Source: Lateolabrax maculatus (taxonomy: Eukaryota > Chordata > Actinopteri > Acropomatiformes > Lateolabracidae). Taken from it: a stretch of DNA of 64,000 bases. The stretch covers positions 6,974,501-7,038,500 of the forward strand of contig CM062200.1 in NCBI GenBank assembly GCA_031216445.1, read 5' to 3'. The notes below the pieces were generated by a model that was not told the origin of the DNA, ran no database searches, and worked only from the letters and a program-made list of their open reading frames with translations. Made by a program: the position numbers and the translations under genes. Positions 55,220 through 64,000 of this stretch are shown here, in pieces; position 1 is the stretch's first letter; each line of letters starts with the position of its first letter.

Positions 55220-58200
55220 GTAAGAGGACATGGCCATCAATGTGGATATCTTATTGGGAAAGAAGGAATCGGGAGGCATGGGAAAACATGGTGTGCTTCA
55301 GAAAGATTTTACAAAAGAAAAGTTCACATTCAACCAGGAAGTAGATGTTCTTTGTGGCCATGGGGCATTAGAGTTATAAAATGGTGGATGCCCCTTTTAC
55401 TTTTCCATCTTTTACACTGTTAAAGGCCTTTTTTGAGTTCCTTCACACTGGACCAACATACCAGAGCATAACCCAATTTGAATGACTGGCATGCAGTTAG
55501 TTGCCACATGCTCAGTCAGGCCTATTCAGCAAGCAGCAAATTTGAGAGGTCTGCTCCCCTTGATTTGATTTTAAATGTGAAGTAATCCCTTTGAGTTGTG
55601 TTTTTTTTTTTTTTGCCCAGCATTGCCATGTTTATCTACTCAACAGCACAACGTCGCTCTTTGACATAGTTTCCATTCCTGTGACGTGGATGGTTTTTTT
55701 TTTACATCGATGGAAGGACTACCATTATGTGAAGCTTGTGTGAACAGGCTGCCCAGCTCAGCAGATGCTGTTGTGTCACTGTGAGGCTGTCCAAGCTCCA
55801 GCCTGCCTGCCTGCCTGACAGTCAGCCTTCACAAAGGCTCCAGCAGGGGTGTTAGGGGACCTCCCGCTGCTAAGCCCTGATCCGCTGGAGCCGCCTCATG
55901 CTGCCAAAGCAATTTTGCATTATGAGCGATAATACCATAGGATATCTCCTGTCACTGTTTGTTTTGCTGTGTGCTTAAACAAAAGCTGTTGGATACAATC
56001 CTGAAAGGATACTTGTCACCGAAAACTGAGTTGACGTGAATAGAAAGTGTTCTGTTTGGAGAATTAATACTCTAAAGCACTGTCAAGACATTCAATGCAG
56101 TGTGGAAGGTGAAGAACGTTTAGTGATTGTTCTTTTTCAGATCCCTCAGTGGTGTGCAGAGTTCTGTCTGTCTGCGCAGTACCAGCACGGCATGGTTGTG
56201 TGCACACAGACCAACAGACAGCAGGCCGTAGATCTGGCCTTGCGCGTGGCTGATGAAATGGACGTCAACATAGGCCACGAAGTGGGTTACACCATCCCTC
56301 TGGAGACCTGCTGCTCCTCCGACACTGTTCTGAGGTTTGTTGACGAGCTCTGTCTATTTCACAGCCTGCAGCAGCGCGCTTGAAAGACATTTTAATATCA
56401 TCCACAAACCCTCTCTGTCACTCTTAAGCTGTCAGGGGATATTACACTCATCACCATATATCAGAAAAATGAAGTCGCCTTGTGACAGAAAAATATGAGT
56501 CATTTATTTCAATGGTTTTGGCTTTCAGATTTACTGCTTTTACTGCTTACTTGCATTTTTTTATATAATTGTAAACTGAATATCTTTGGGGTTTGGGACT
56601 TTTAGTCAAACAAAGCAAGCTATTTGAGGCTCTGGGAACTTGTCATGAACATTTTTATTTGTTACATTTTATAGACTATACAGTTTATCATCAAAATAAT
56701 TTATAGATTAACCAATAAAATTATTTGTCAGCCCTAAATATCACCTCTCACTAGGCCTATACTCATACACAGTCAGTATATGCTATATGAACAGCATTTT
56801 CACAACATGGTCATGACTGAAAGTGAGCCTATGTAACTTTATAAATGAAGAAATAAGACAATCTTTCTCTTACAAATGAAAAGTTGAATTCATAATAAAT
56901 AAAACACTATTTTCAATATTTAATTGCCACTTATAGTATTGCTATAGTCTTCCTTTACAATACCTCCACCCTTAACCTCTATGACGGCTTTCATCACTCA
57001 GGTACTGCACTGACGATATGCTGCTGAGAGAGATGATGTCGGACCCTTTTCTGGACCACTACGGGGTCATTATCATAGACCAGGCCCACGAGAGGACAGT
57101 TAGCACAGACGTACTGCTGGGTCTCCTCAAGGACATCCTGCTGCAGAGGCCTGAGCTCAGAGTGGTGGTCCTCGCCATCCCACCCCTGACCGACAAGCTG
57201 CTGAGCCACTACGGCAGCATCCCGCTCATCAGTCTGGAGGCCTCGTCCCCTGCCGAGGTGGTCCACAGCCACAGCAGCAACAAAGACTACTTCTACTCAG
57301 CACTGAGACTGGTGCTGGAGATCCATCGAACCAAAGAGGACGGAGATGTTGTTGTGTTTTTTGCCTCAGCTGAGGTAAGAGATGATTGCATTTTGTCATC
57401 GGAACATAGCTTGGACTGGTTTAACAAACGCCGTCCCCTCCTGTTTTGCTTGTAATTCTCTTCTGCAGGAGGTTCATTGCGCCCACAGCATCCTCCAGAG
57501 GGAAGGCACCAGGCTGGGAGCGGAGCTGGGCCAGATGGTGCCTGTGGTCCTGTGCCCAGGCCACGTAGGGCTACTCCCTGTCCCGACCGAGCAACCAGGC
57601 TCCAAAAGGTCCAGGAGAGTTTTCCTCTCTACGCAACAGGGGGAGGATATGTGGTGGCCTACAGAGTCTGTCAACTTTGTCATTGACACAGGAGTCCAGA
57701 AAAAGCTGGCAAGTTATTTCCTACAAAACATATCTACCTAGAATGAGTAATATGCTGAAACTAACTGACATGTGGTTTGGACTTGTAGGTGTACAATCCA
57801 AGAATAAGAGCCAACTCAGTGGTACTTCAACCCATCAGTCAATGTCAGGCAGACATGCGTAAGCAGCTGTCTGGATCAACAGGTATGTCTGACAATATGT
57901 AAACCAGCTTAAAAGGTTAAAAACCTTTCTTTTTTTCTGATGTTTTCCAAGTCAGACTCAGACATTATAAAACATCCTGGAGTCTTGTCTGTAATAATGC
58001 TGGAGGAACAAAATCCGAGTTAATCAAATAACTTCATGTGAATGAAGTGCATCAGCTTTTTGCGTTAGTGTATTTATTTCCATTTATTTCCTAGGTAAAT
58101 GTTTCTGCCTGTATCCAGAAGACAGCGAGCTTCCTGCGGAGAACTCCCCACAGATCCTGGAGTCCAACATTACACCAACAGTCCTCTTCCTAAAAAGGAT

Positions 58201-60709
58201 GGAGATAGGCAGCCTTGGACAGTGCGATTTCATCAACAGACCAGGTGAGCCTCGCTAAGGTTACCACTGCAACATGAGTCATGATGATAAGCATTTTTAT
58301 TCTCCGGTTGCTCGTTCCCACATCTCTCTTCCACCCAAAAAAAACGAGCCAGAGAGGTGCATGTGGAGTGGGTGGGGGGTTGGCTAGTGGAAGTGCAGAT
58401 GAGAAGTACAGATTGCTCTTCGTAGCTGTTTGGGCTCAGCCAGCCATGATTTAGCTGAGCTGACAGGACCTTGCCACTAACTATTGTCTGAGCTCTGACC
58501 CGCCCTAACATGAACAGAAGAGGCTAAAAGAGGCCAGCTCATTAACGATTATACAACTGGTCTCGTTAGGGAAGCACCAGACAAGTTCAATGAAGAGGAA
58601 GTACAGGACAAATGTATTGTAATATCTCCATATTCTTGCAGAATTTGGCGCAGAAGTGACTTGCCCTAATATGCATATATCATTGTGTTTTCTTGTAAGA
58701 GTTAGGTGGGAAATGAAAAGTCACTCAGTGTATTTTATGTGATTAGAGCAACTGTCAAGTTATTGTGATGGCATGAGGTGGAAAAATGAGGCGATCCTGG
58801 TGAAGATTGTTGCAGTCTGTGTTGTTTTCAGCCCATTCATCTCAACTCCTCTACCATAGAGTCTTTGGATTAAAACATTTTCAAATTCTACATACAGTGG
58901 CTTTGAGTAATCCCTCCCAGAAACAAAGGTTTTGTGTGTTGTTACAGAGATGAGACGATTTTGTGACTACTTCCACTTTATAGAATGCATGAGTCAAACT
59001 CATGCCGTTCCATTCCTGGTTGCAGATCCCGAGGGTCTCATGCAGGCGCTGGAGGAGCTGGATTACCTCGCAGCTTTGGATGACGATGGCAACTTGTCTG
59101 AGATTGGCATCATAATGTCTGAAATCCCTCTGGACCCTCAGATGGCCAAAGCGCTGCTAGCATCCTGCGAGTTCGACTGTGTGAATGAGATGCTGACCAT
59201 CGCCGCAATGCTGTCAGGTACGTACGTGCCACGTGTTCGCCGTTTGTACGATTTCGTACGAGTACTCTTCACGAGATGAAGATCTTTTGATTGGTTTGTA
59301 GAGCCAGAGGGACATGGTTGTAGGAGCTCATTTGTGGATGTACAAAGCTGAAGTTTTCTCTCAGACACTGAACCAGATGGTCTTTGGCGAGAGTGGCTTG
59401 TCTCAGAGATGCTGACCTTGTTTCCTCGCCTTTCAGCACCAAGCTGCTTCCTGGAGCCACCTGCTGGCACGACCCTTGAGGCCGTCCAGTGTCACAGAAA
59501 GTTCCAGCACCCTGAAGGCGACCACTTCAGTCTCATCAACATCTACAATGCCTTCAAACAAAGCCAGAGAGAACAATGTAAGACACTCTCAGTAAAATAG
59601 TACACTTTTAAACATGATATTTTGCTTGCCATAATTTGCTGCATAAACTGCCATATTTCTTTACATGCAGTCATAATTGTTTGTGGCCCTATTTTCAGTT
59701 ACTACTTCACTGTATGCGATGCGTTTTCAGACTTCAGTGCTGAAAAGTGGTGCCAGGACTATTTCCTGGATCATTCCGCCCTGAAGAAAGCCGAGGCCAT
59801 TCGATCAGAGCTGACTGACACTCTGAACCGGATCGAGCTTCCCATCTCTGAGCCCTCCTTCGGAACCAAGACCAACACCCATAACATCAAGAGAGCTCTG
59901 CTGGCTGGGTTCTTCATGCAGGTATATAGAAACTAAATGTCAGTATTACTGAATTTGCCTCCAGCAATTCAATTGAAATCAGGTTTACAGTGTCTTTCCT
60001 ACTTGTAGATTGCTCGAGATGTGGACGGATCAGGAAACTACTTCATTCTGACACACAAGCACATGGCCCAGGTGCACCCGCTCTCCTGCTACGGGGCTCA
60101 GTCACACAAGCTGGGGCTGCCAGAGTGGGTTGTTTTCCACGAGTACACCCTGTCTGAGAACAACTGCATGAGGACGGTCTCTGAAATTTCCCCTCAAGTG
60201 TAAGTCAGTCCCCTTTTCAGCTCATCAGATATATTTCAGTCATGTGTAGAAGCAGATTAGAACTGAGTCCTCATGGCTCATGTCTTCCTGCACCACACTG
60301 GTGAAACAAACATGTTTTGATTGTTTTTGTTATTTGAGGAAAACTGAGCCCTCGGCCACATTAATTTAAATCTTTTTAATCCTCTTAAGATTTCAACAGT
60401 AGTTCTGTGTTTTTTAATATGAAAAATAAGAATCAACTATATTCTTACTTGTTTTTTTCATTTTCTCCAAATAATGTCATTTCTGTTTGTCATGTTAGGT
60501 TCATCCAAATGGCACCACTCTACTTCTTCTACAACCTGCCCCCTAGTGAAAGCAAAGAAATACTGCAAGACATGTTGGACCCAGATGCACCCAGAAAATG
60601 TAAAGAGCAGAAACAAAAAGCCACCACAATCAGCAGCGATGCCAGCAGTGATGCCAGCAGTGGCTGTGCAGTGGTGCCGCAGACTTACGACAGATGTGTG
60701 ATTCAATGA
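54959..60709 (+). CDS. dhx32: DHX32, DEAH-box helicase-like protein, complete gene span with 11 coding exons
   Basis: Member of the DEAH/RHA family related to DHX15 and Prp43, with RecA1, RecA2, winged-helix/ratchet (HA2) and OB-fold regions. Coding exons: 54959-55219, 56141-56334, 57002-57374, 57469-57708, 57789-57882, 58095-58244, 59026-59217, 59437-59577, 59731-59921, 60009-60199, 60499-60709. All phases fit; 2238 nt give 745 residues, against 743 for human DHX32. Conserved blocks include LELNQFDGLPFSSRYYKLLK near residue 31, VADEMDVNIGHEVGY, VYNPRIRANS, LDYLAALDDDGNLSEIGIIM and VDGSGNYFILTHK. Catalytic motifs are altered: Walker A GTAKTGRS (78-85), DQAH (178-181), AIP for SAT (210-212), and no arginine-rich motif VI near 376-383. 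ATP hydrolysis is therefore doubtful, by inference. Intron 4 appears to be GC-AG. Teleosts may carry dhx32a and dhx32b; the copy is not resolved. Confidence 0.96.
55220..56140 (+). other. dhx32 intron 1
   Basis: GT-AG intron of 921 bp; contains a T run near 55.6 kb and a short TGCC tandem near 55.8 kb. No other feature. Confidence 0.8.
56141..56334 (+). CDS. dhx32: dhx32 coding exon 2: RecA1, motif Ia
   Basis: Acceptor tctttttcag, donor gtttgt. PQWCAEFCLSAQYQHG and LALRVADEMDVNIGHEVGY match human. Motif Ia is TQTNRQQA in place of the usual TQPRRVAA. Confidence 0.94.
56335..57001 (+). other. dhx32 intron 2 with dispersed repeat
   Basis: GT-AG intron of 667 bp, about a third of it a GCAGCCCTA-family repeat copy (here ending in CAGCCCTA). 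Confidence 0.75.
56524..56742 (+). repeat. Dispersed teleost repeat, GCAGCCCTA family, copy 3
   Basis: CAGATTTACTGCTTTTACTG, TAAACTGAATATCTTTGGGG, CAAACAAAGCAAGCTATTTG, GATTAACCAATAAAATTATT, GTCAGCCCTAAA. Inside dhx32 intron 2. Confidence 0.6.
57002..57374 (+). CDS. dhx32: dhx32 coding exon 3: motifs Ib, II and III
   Basis: Encodes YCTDDMLLREMMSDPFLDHY, then VIIIDQAHERTVSTDVLLGL. The DEAH box is DQAH at residues 178-181 (human DDIH, from memory). Motif III, normally SAT, reads AIP at 210-212. The exon ends VVVFFASAE before gtaaga. Confidence 0.95.
57469..57708 (+). CDS. dhx32: dhx32 coding exon 4: RecA2
   Basis: Acceptor cttctgcag. Eighty codons from EVHCAHSILQREG to NFVIDTGVQKKL. The only end that joins in frame to VYNPRIRANS of the next exon is before gcaagt, so the donor is GC rather than GT. 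Confidence 0.9.
57789..57882 (+). CDS. dhx32: dhx32 coding exon 5: RecA2, degenerate motif VI
   Basis: Acceptor ggacttgtag, donor gtatgt. VYNPRIRANSVVLQPISQCQ, then ADMRKQLSGST. The position of QRxGRAGR is occupied by QADMRKQL, so the arginine fingers are missing; human DHX32 is likewise divergent here. Confidence 0.93.
58095..58244 (+). CDS. dhx32: dhx32 coding exon 6: end of RecA2
   Basis: Acceptor tatttcctag, donor gtgagc. GKCFCLYPEDSELPAENS, then LKRMEIGSLGQCDFINRP, matching human GKFFCLYTEE and MKRIDIAGLGHCDFMNRP. Confidence 0.94.
58245..59025 (+). other. dhx32 intron 6
   Basis: GT-AG intron of 781 bp. An in-frame open stretch just before 59026 (from about 58932) reads into the next exon but resembles nothing in human DHX32, so it is treated as intron. 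Confidence 0.75.
59026..59217 (+). CDS. dhx32: dhx32 coding exon 7: winged helix and ratchet region
   Basis: Acceptor ctggttgcag, donor gtacgt. LMQALEELDYLAALDDDGNL, then SEIGIIMSEIPLDPQMAKAL and EFDCVNEMLTIAAMLS, with very high similarity to human. Confidence 0.95.
59437..59577 (+). CDS. dhx32: dhx32 coding exon 8: ratchet (HA2) region
   Basis: Acceptor cctttcag, donor gtaaga. APSCFLEPPAG, then HPEGDHFSLINIYNAFK; HPEGDH corresponds to the conserved HxxGDH block of DEAH helicases. Confidence 0.94.
59731..59921 (+). CDS. dhx32: dhx32 coding exon 9: ratchet (HA2) region
   Basis: Acceptor gcgttttcag, donor gtatat. EKWCQDYFLDHSALKKAEAI, then RIELPISEPSFGTKTNTHNI, and it ends in AGFFMQ. Human: EKWCRDYFLNCSALRMADVI. 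Confidence 0.94.
60009..60199 (+). CDS. dhx32: dhx32 coding exon 10: OB-fold region
   Basis: Acceptor tacttgtag, donor gtaagt. IARDVDGSGNYFILTHKHMA, then PEWVVFHEYTLSENNCMRTV, close to human VDGSGNYLMLTHKQVAQLHP and PEWVLFHKFSISENNYIRIT. Confidence 0.95.
60499..60709 (+). CDS. dhx32: dhx32 last coding exon
   Basis: Acceptor tcatgttag. APLYFFYNLPPSESKEILQD matches human VPQYYFSNLPPSESKDILQQ. A variable Lys/Ser-rich tail follows, including a 12-bp tandem duplication, with TGA at 60707-60709. Confidence 0.94.
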
Positions 60710-62118
60710 CATAAAACCATAAATGTGAAAATATGGGCTGTGATCTTATCACCAAATGCGTTTGTTTGTGAAATGTTTATAGTCAAATCACAATATGTAG
60801 TAAGTTATTACATTGTTTAAAGTTGTTCTGATGGTTATATGTAATACACACGAGTAAATAAGGTTGACTCTATCACATGGTGACCTTTTCAGAAGGTGTT
60901 TTCTATGTAGTAAATCATGAACACCTTTTATTAGCTGTGGTGCAATACAAATGATAGCCTCCTTGTGCCGGTACGATCATTTTTCATGAGCGCTAACATC
61001 CGAAGACGTTTTCTTGTTTGTTTCTCACATTTTTCCCCTGCTCTGCTCTCCCCTTAATCACTGTCTGTGGAAATGTGAGGATTCTGACGGCTGTTTAGAT
61101 TTTTAGACTTTAATGAGCTGCAGATGGATGTTGTCTGTTGCTATACTTTAAAGGGAGAAAAAAAACAAACACCCCATCACAGCTCCTGTGCACATGCCCA
61201 GGAAGATGCAGATTCAAAAAGATTGGTCTAGCACTTTGATGCATATACAATCTGCTGGAGAAGTCATTTGTCACCAACTTTCTATTTCTTATGCGTAGCT
61301 GTCCTTTTCAGAGGTGTTGGTATACTTTTCTCTTCAGGTTAAAATGGAACATACGGTTTTGAGGCTGAAACATGAGTTGACGAGCTACCAGATGAAGAAA
61401 GCAAATGATTGTCATGGCATGCAGATATACAACACATTAATAATCAGTAACAGGAGATCTACAGAAATGTTTAATTGGAAAATCCTTGTAGAATGTTGTT
61501 TTGGCATAACACTCCTCTTTACACAAATTACTACTGTAATGTTTGATTTCATGTCAACAATCCAGATCACATTTGTGAAACAGTTTCTACCAAATTATGT
61601 CATTAAGGAAAAACCTGGATCTCCTATCATTTTGATATATTTATAGGGTTTAACCGTTCAGTGATTTCACTTAATAGCAAATGTCCATCGTCCCCTCCCT
61701 CCTCCATCTGCGGATTCTGGACTCGAAACACATATCAGCTGTTGTCATTATCACAAAAGATGCAGATTTGTTTTGGTTCATGATATTGTCATAAACAAGT
61801 CTTATAAAAAACATGACTGTGCTGTATTTCTATTCAGTCACTTAACAGTTGTATATTTCTGCAGTATAAGCAAGCAGTGGTGGTGATTTTCTTCTGCCCA
61901 GTCAACTAGGAATTTGTTAAAACTGCATCTCTAAAATTTTTGAAAAAAGAAACCATCACTGCGCAACATGTACTAAATTTCAGGTTTACAATACTGGCAC
62001 TATTTTTCCTGACAGTACCAAAACATTCTCTTCTAGAGTCTATAAGTGTATATTGAACCATTTACATGAGCCTGACGGTCTTCAGTGTGTGCATAGGTGT
62101 CTCAGTTTATTGTGAGGT
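60710..62118. other. Convergent intergenic region between dhx32 and bccip
   Basis: About 1.4 kb separating the two stop codons. It must hold both 3' UTRs. On the + strand I see no clear AATAAA within the first few hundred bases after dhx32. On the minus strand AATAAA occurs 7 bases after the bccip stop and again at 60927-60932. No coding exon recognised. Confidence 0.7.
62106..62111 (-). terminator. Candidate polyadenylation signal for bccip
   Basis: TTTATT on the + strand (AATAAA on the minus strand) lies 7 bases beyond the bccip stop codon. If used, the 3' UTR would be very short. Confidence 0.4.
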
Positions 62119-62289
62119 TCACACAGTTAGGTATTCTTTGAGTTTGTCCATAATTGCAGACATTCTGTCTGCTGGTATCAGCATCACTGTCCTGAAAGGT
62201 TTCATGGGTACGTCGTCGAATGACCACCTGCCGCTCAAACAGGAGTCTGCCTCTTCCTGGACCGAGTAGTGGAACTTCATGATGGCTTG
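62119..62289 (-). CDS. bccip: bccip last coding exon
   Basis: Acceptor ctccttacag (minus strand). QAIMKFHYSVQEEADSCLSG, then RWSFDDVPMKPFRTVMLIPA and KLKEYLTV, stop TGA at 62121-62119. This matches the human beta-isoform C-terminus. Confidence 0.94.
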   Translation of the reverse strand, partial: QAIMKFHYSVQEEADSCLSGRWSFDDVPMKPFRTVMLIPADRMSAIMDKLKEYLTV

Positions 62290-63688
62290 CTGTAAGGAGA
62301 ATACAGACAGTGTTTAAATGAATACAAATGTTTTACATCACTTCTTTGTTCTATGGAGTGTAGGAATACATTAAAATATAATAAATTGAAAGTAAAACAC
62401 ACTGCTTGAGGCCATTTTGTTTTAGCTCAGCTCACATTTTAAGAACTACAAAATGTTATTAGTCCAATACTGCATGTAAAGTGCTCCCCTGTATATTATC
62501 AAACATTTAGTAAGCATCTTAGACTCTGCTTGCGTTTACCTCACAGAAGAATTCCTCCTCTGCATTGACAAACATGTATTCATCTTTGGGAACTCCTCTG
62601 GCTGGAATACTCTTGCTGGCCTCTTTGCAGGTCTTGCTGATCATCAGATAATAGTGACACTTCCCACTGGGCTTATTCGTCCTCTGAGCTTCAGCTATTT
62701 CTTCTCTGTAGGACAGAATTACACTTTATTTTCCTGTCCACAACACTTTCGAAAGACTCGTTTATTTTTGACCATGAACAAGGATACTTTTTTATTTTTC
62801 TACGCAAACCACAGAGATACTTCAGCTACTAGAATCATGAGGAACTTTTCCAAATGTACATGTATTCATTAAAAAAACAAACATTTCTCCCTGAAAGGAA
62901 ATACTGGAGGAGGACACAAAAGGGACAGAGTGGAACTCACTGGAGCTGTTTGTGCAGCGGGAGGGCGATCTGTGGGGGCACGTTGATGAAGCGCTCACTC
63001 AGCAGCAGCCCCACGGGCTTGGTGGTGTCACTGAGGATCTGCTCTAGCTGCTCTGTCATGCTGTGGGTGGAGCTCTTCTCACACTGATCCACGATCAGCT
63101 CCTTCACTTCCTCCACGCATTGCACACCCTGCCAAAAGCATCACACACACACACACACACACACACCTACAGTGAAATGTTAAACAAACTAGCATCACCT
63201 GAGTTAATTCCCACATTATCAGAGCCACCTGTTGGCGATCAGTCTGTGAGATGTTACCTTTCTCTCTGTGAGGTTGAGCATTGTGATGAAGCCAAACACT
63301 TCGTCAGGGTCATCATCATCACTGTCTTCCGGCACCTCGGCTTGCTGGAAAGCAAAGTGAAGGGACAGGTGAATACATGTGAAGAGTCGAAACAGCCGTA
63401 AAATCTGAGACCAGATTAAACTCCTGAGTAACTCACCTTGATGACACTTCCTACGTGGTTCTGCTGAATGATGAGGTCTGTCATCTCTGATGTATTTACA
63501 TGAGCCTTCAGAAACACCTGTTATCCAAACATGACAGAAATGACACCAGTGAGCCCAACACATTACACATGAACATGATAACTTAAATTCAAAACATAAA
63601 TATTGTCCCAAACCTGTTGTAAGAGTCTCTTGACGCCATTAAAGTCGTTGGCTGAAATGGTGTGGGCTTCAAAATCCACAATTACCTC
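62119..63688 (-). CDS. bccip: BCCIP, BRCA2 and CDKN1A-interacting protein, partial gene span (six 3' coding exons)
   Basis: Nuclear protein known to bind BRCA2 and p21 and to act in recombination, cell-cycle control and 60S ribosome assembly. Coding exons on the minus strand, in order: 63688-63614, 63517-63437, 63344-63258, 63128-62941, 62705-62540, 62289-62119. Phases agree; 768 nt give 255 residues plus a stop. Blocks match human BCCIP: NTSEMTDLIIQQNHVGSVIK, DEVFGFITMLNLTERK, DTTKPVGLLLSERFINVPPQ, NAEEEFFCE, and WSFDDVPMKPFRTVMLIP with KLKEYLTV at the C-terminus. That C-terminus is the beta-type (ancestral) form. The acidic N-terminal exon or exons, about 60 residues in human, lie beyond 64000. 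The gene converges with dhx32, as in human. Confidence 0.95.
62540..62705 (-). CDS. bccip: bccip coding exon
   Basis: Acceptor ctgtcctacag, donor gtaaac. EEIAEAQRTNKPSGKCHYYL, then MISKTCKEASKSIP and VNAEEEFFCE. Human: KELAGAHRTNKPCGKCYFYL. Confidence 0.93.
62941..63128 (-). CDS. bccip: bccip coding exon: conserved core
   Basis: Acceptor cttttggcag, donor gtgagt. GVQCVEEVKELIVDQCEKSS, then DTTKPVGLLLSERFINVPPQ, the most conserved part of BCCIP. Confidence 0.95.
63142..63166 (+). repeat. CA microsatellite in bccip intron
   Basis: About twelve CA units beginning 14 bases upstream (minus-strand sense) of the bccip core exon, just beyond its acceptor region; it reads as GT repeats in the bccip sense. 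Confidence 0.95.
63258..63344 (-). CDS. bccip: bccip coding exon: acidic linker and DEVFGF block
   Basis: Acceptor tgctttccag, donor gtaaca; 29 codons. EDSDDDDPDEVFGFITMLNL corresponds to human SNDDMDEDEVFGFISLLNL. Confidence 0.94.
63437..63517 (-). CDS. bccip: bccip coding exon
   Basis: Acceptor tggataacag, donor gtgagt; 27 codons. VFLKAHVNTSEMTDLIIQQN, then HVGSVIK. Human: LFLKAPVNTAELTDLLIQQN. Confidence 0.94.
63614..63688 (-). CDS. bccip: bccip coding exon (first one visible)
   Basis: Acceptor cttcccattcag, donor gtttgg; 25 codons. EVIVDFEAHTISANDFNGVK, then RLLQQ, like human EVNIEFEAYSLSDNDYDGIK. Confidence 0.93.
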
Positions 63689-64000
63689 CTGAATGGGAAG
63701 CAATAAATAAAATAAAAAAAGAAGAGAGCAGTTAACAACAAAAACCTGCCAGCCTGTGTGGAAAGTATTTAATTACGTGTACTCTTGTTGCTTTAATTGA
63801 GTAGTTGTTTTTTACCGTACTTTTTGAGTGAATGGGTGACTATTTTAGTTTCACTCGTGTTTTTTTTAATTTTTTTTTTACGTGCATTGTAAAACACTTT
63901 CAGTTACGTTATTACAGACTAAAGTTACAGTCATACTTAGGTAAAGTTACTACATAAATAGTATATTCCAGTTTATCTAGATTGGTACCGGTAATCTCTT
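63689..64000 (-). other. bccip intron, window edge
   Basis: Intron sequence before the first visible bccip exon. It has two T runs near 63.87 kb; no exon recognised before the edge. Confidence 0.7.

Noticed and set aside
57709..57716. Use of the GT at 57713 as the exon 4 donor of dhx32
   Set aside because: It shifts the frame and produces a stop soon after, losing the conserved VYNPRIRANS block.
58932..59025. Upstream extension of dhx32 exon 7
   Set aside because: The frame is open, but the residues match nothing in DHX32, and a good acceptor at 59025 restores the conserved join.
1..64000. CRISPR arrays, bacterial operons, tRNA/rRNA genes, viral or toxin genes
   Set aside because: No regularly spaced direct repeats, no intact tRNA fold other than the SINE-derived one, no rRNA sequence, and no viral or toxin reading frame was seen.

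Overview
The window is vertebrate genomic DNA, almost certainly from a teleost fish. Genes are split into short exons with GT-AG introns, base composition is AT-leaning, and there are many CA/GT microsatellites. It also carries dispersed repeats that I recognise as common in teleost introns: a tRNA-derived SINE, LINE-2-like 3' ends, hAT-like short elements and an abundant repeat ending in GCAGCCCTA. There are no bacterial genes, no CRISPR array and no intact viral or transposase gene.

Layout. Positions 1-18289 hold no exon I can support and are probably a long 5' intron of the first gene. From 18290 to 51503 (+ strand) lie 20 coding exons of ADAM12, a membrane-anchored disintegrin-metalloprotease. 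They run from the middle of the prodomain to the stop codon and keep one reading frame of 862 residues; the signal peptide and start of the prodomain lie upstream. After a 3.4 kb gap comes a complete DHX32 gene (+ strand, 54959-60709, 11 coding exons, 745 residues), a DEAH-family RNA-helicase-like protein. From 62119 to the right edge lies the 3' part of BCCIP on the minus strand (6 coding exons, 255 residues; the N-terminal exon or exons are off the window). DHX32 and BCCIP converge tail to tail.

The order ADAM12 - DHX32 - BCCIP, with these relative orientations, matches human 10q26, except that FANK1, which lies between ADAM12 and DHX32 in human, is not visible here. The three genes are neighbours by conserved synteny, not members of one pathway: ADAM12 is a cell-surface sheddase and adhesion protein, DHX32 an RNA-helicase-like protein, and BCCIP a BRCA2/CDKN1A-binding and ribosome-biogenesis factor.

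I found no unprecedented multi-gene system. The observations most worth a second look are: DHX32 with substitutions in several catalytic motifs (Walker A Lys to Arg, DEAH to DQAH, altered motifs III and VI); a GC-AG intron in the same gene; the missing FANK1; a short element with 8-bp flanking direct repeats; several perfect inverted repeats; and weak splice donors in the ADAM12 cytoplasmic-tail exons. Exon boundaries were placed by hand from reading frame, splice consensus and remembered human protein sequences; no alignment was run.
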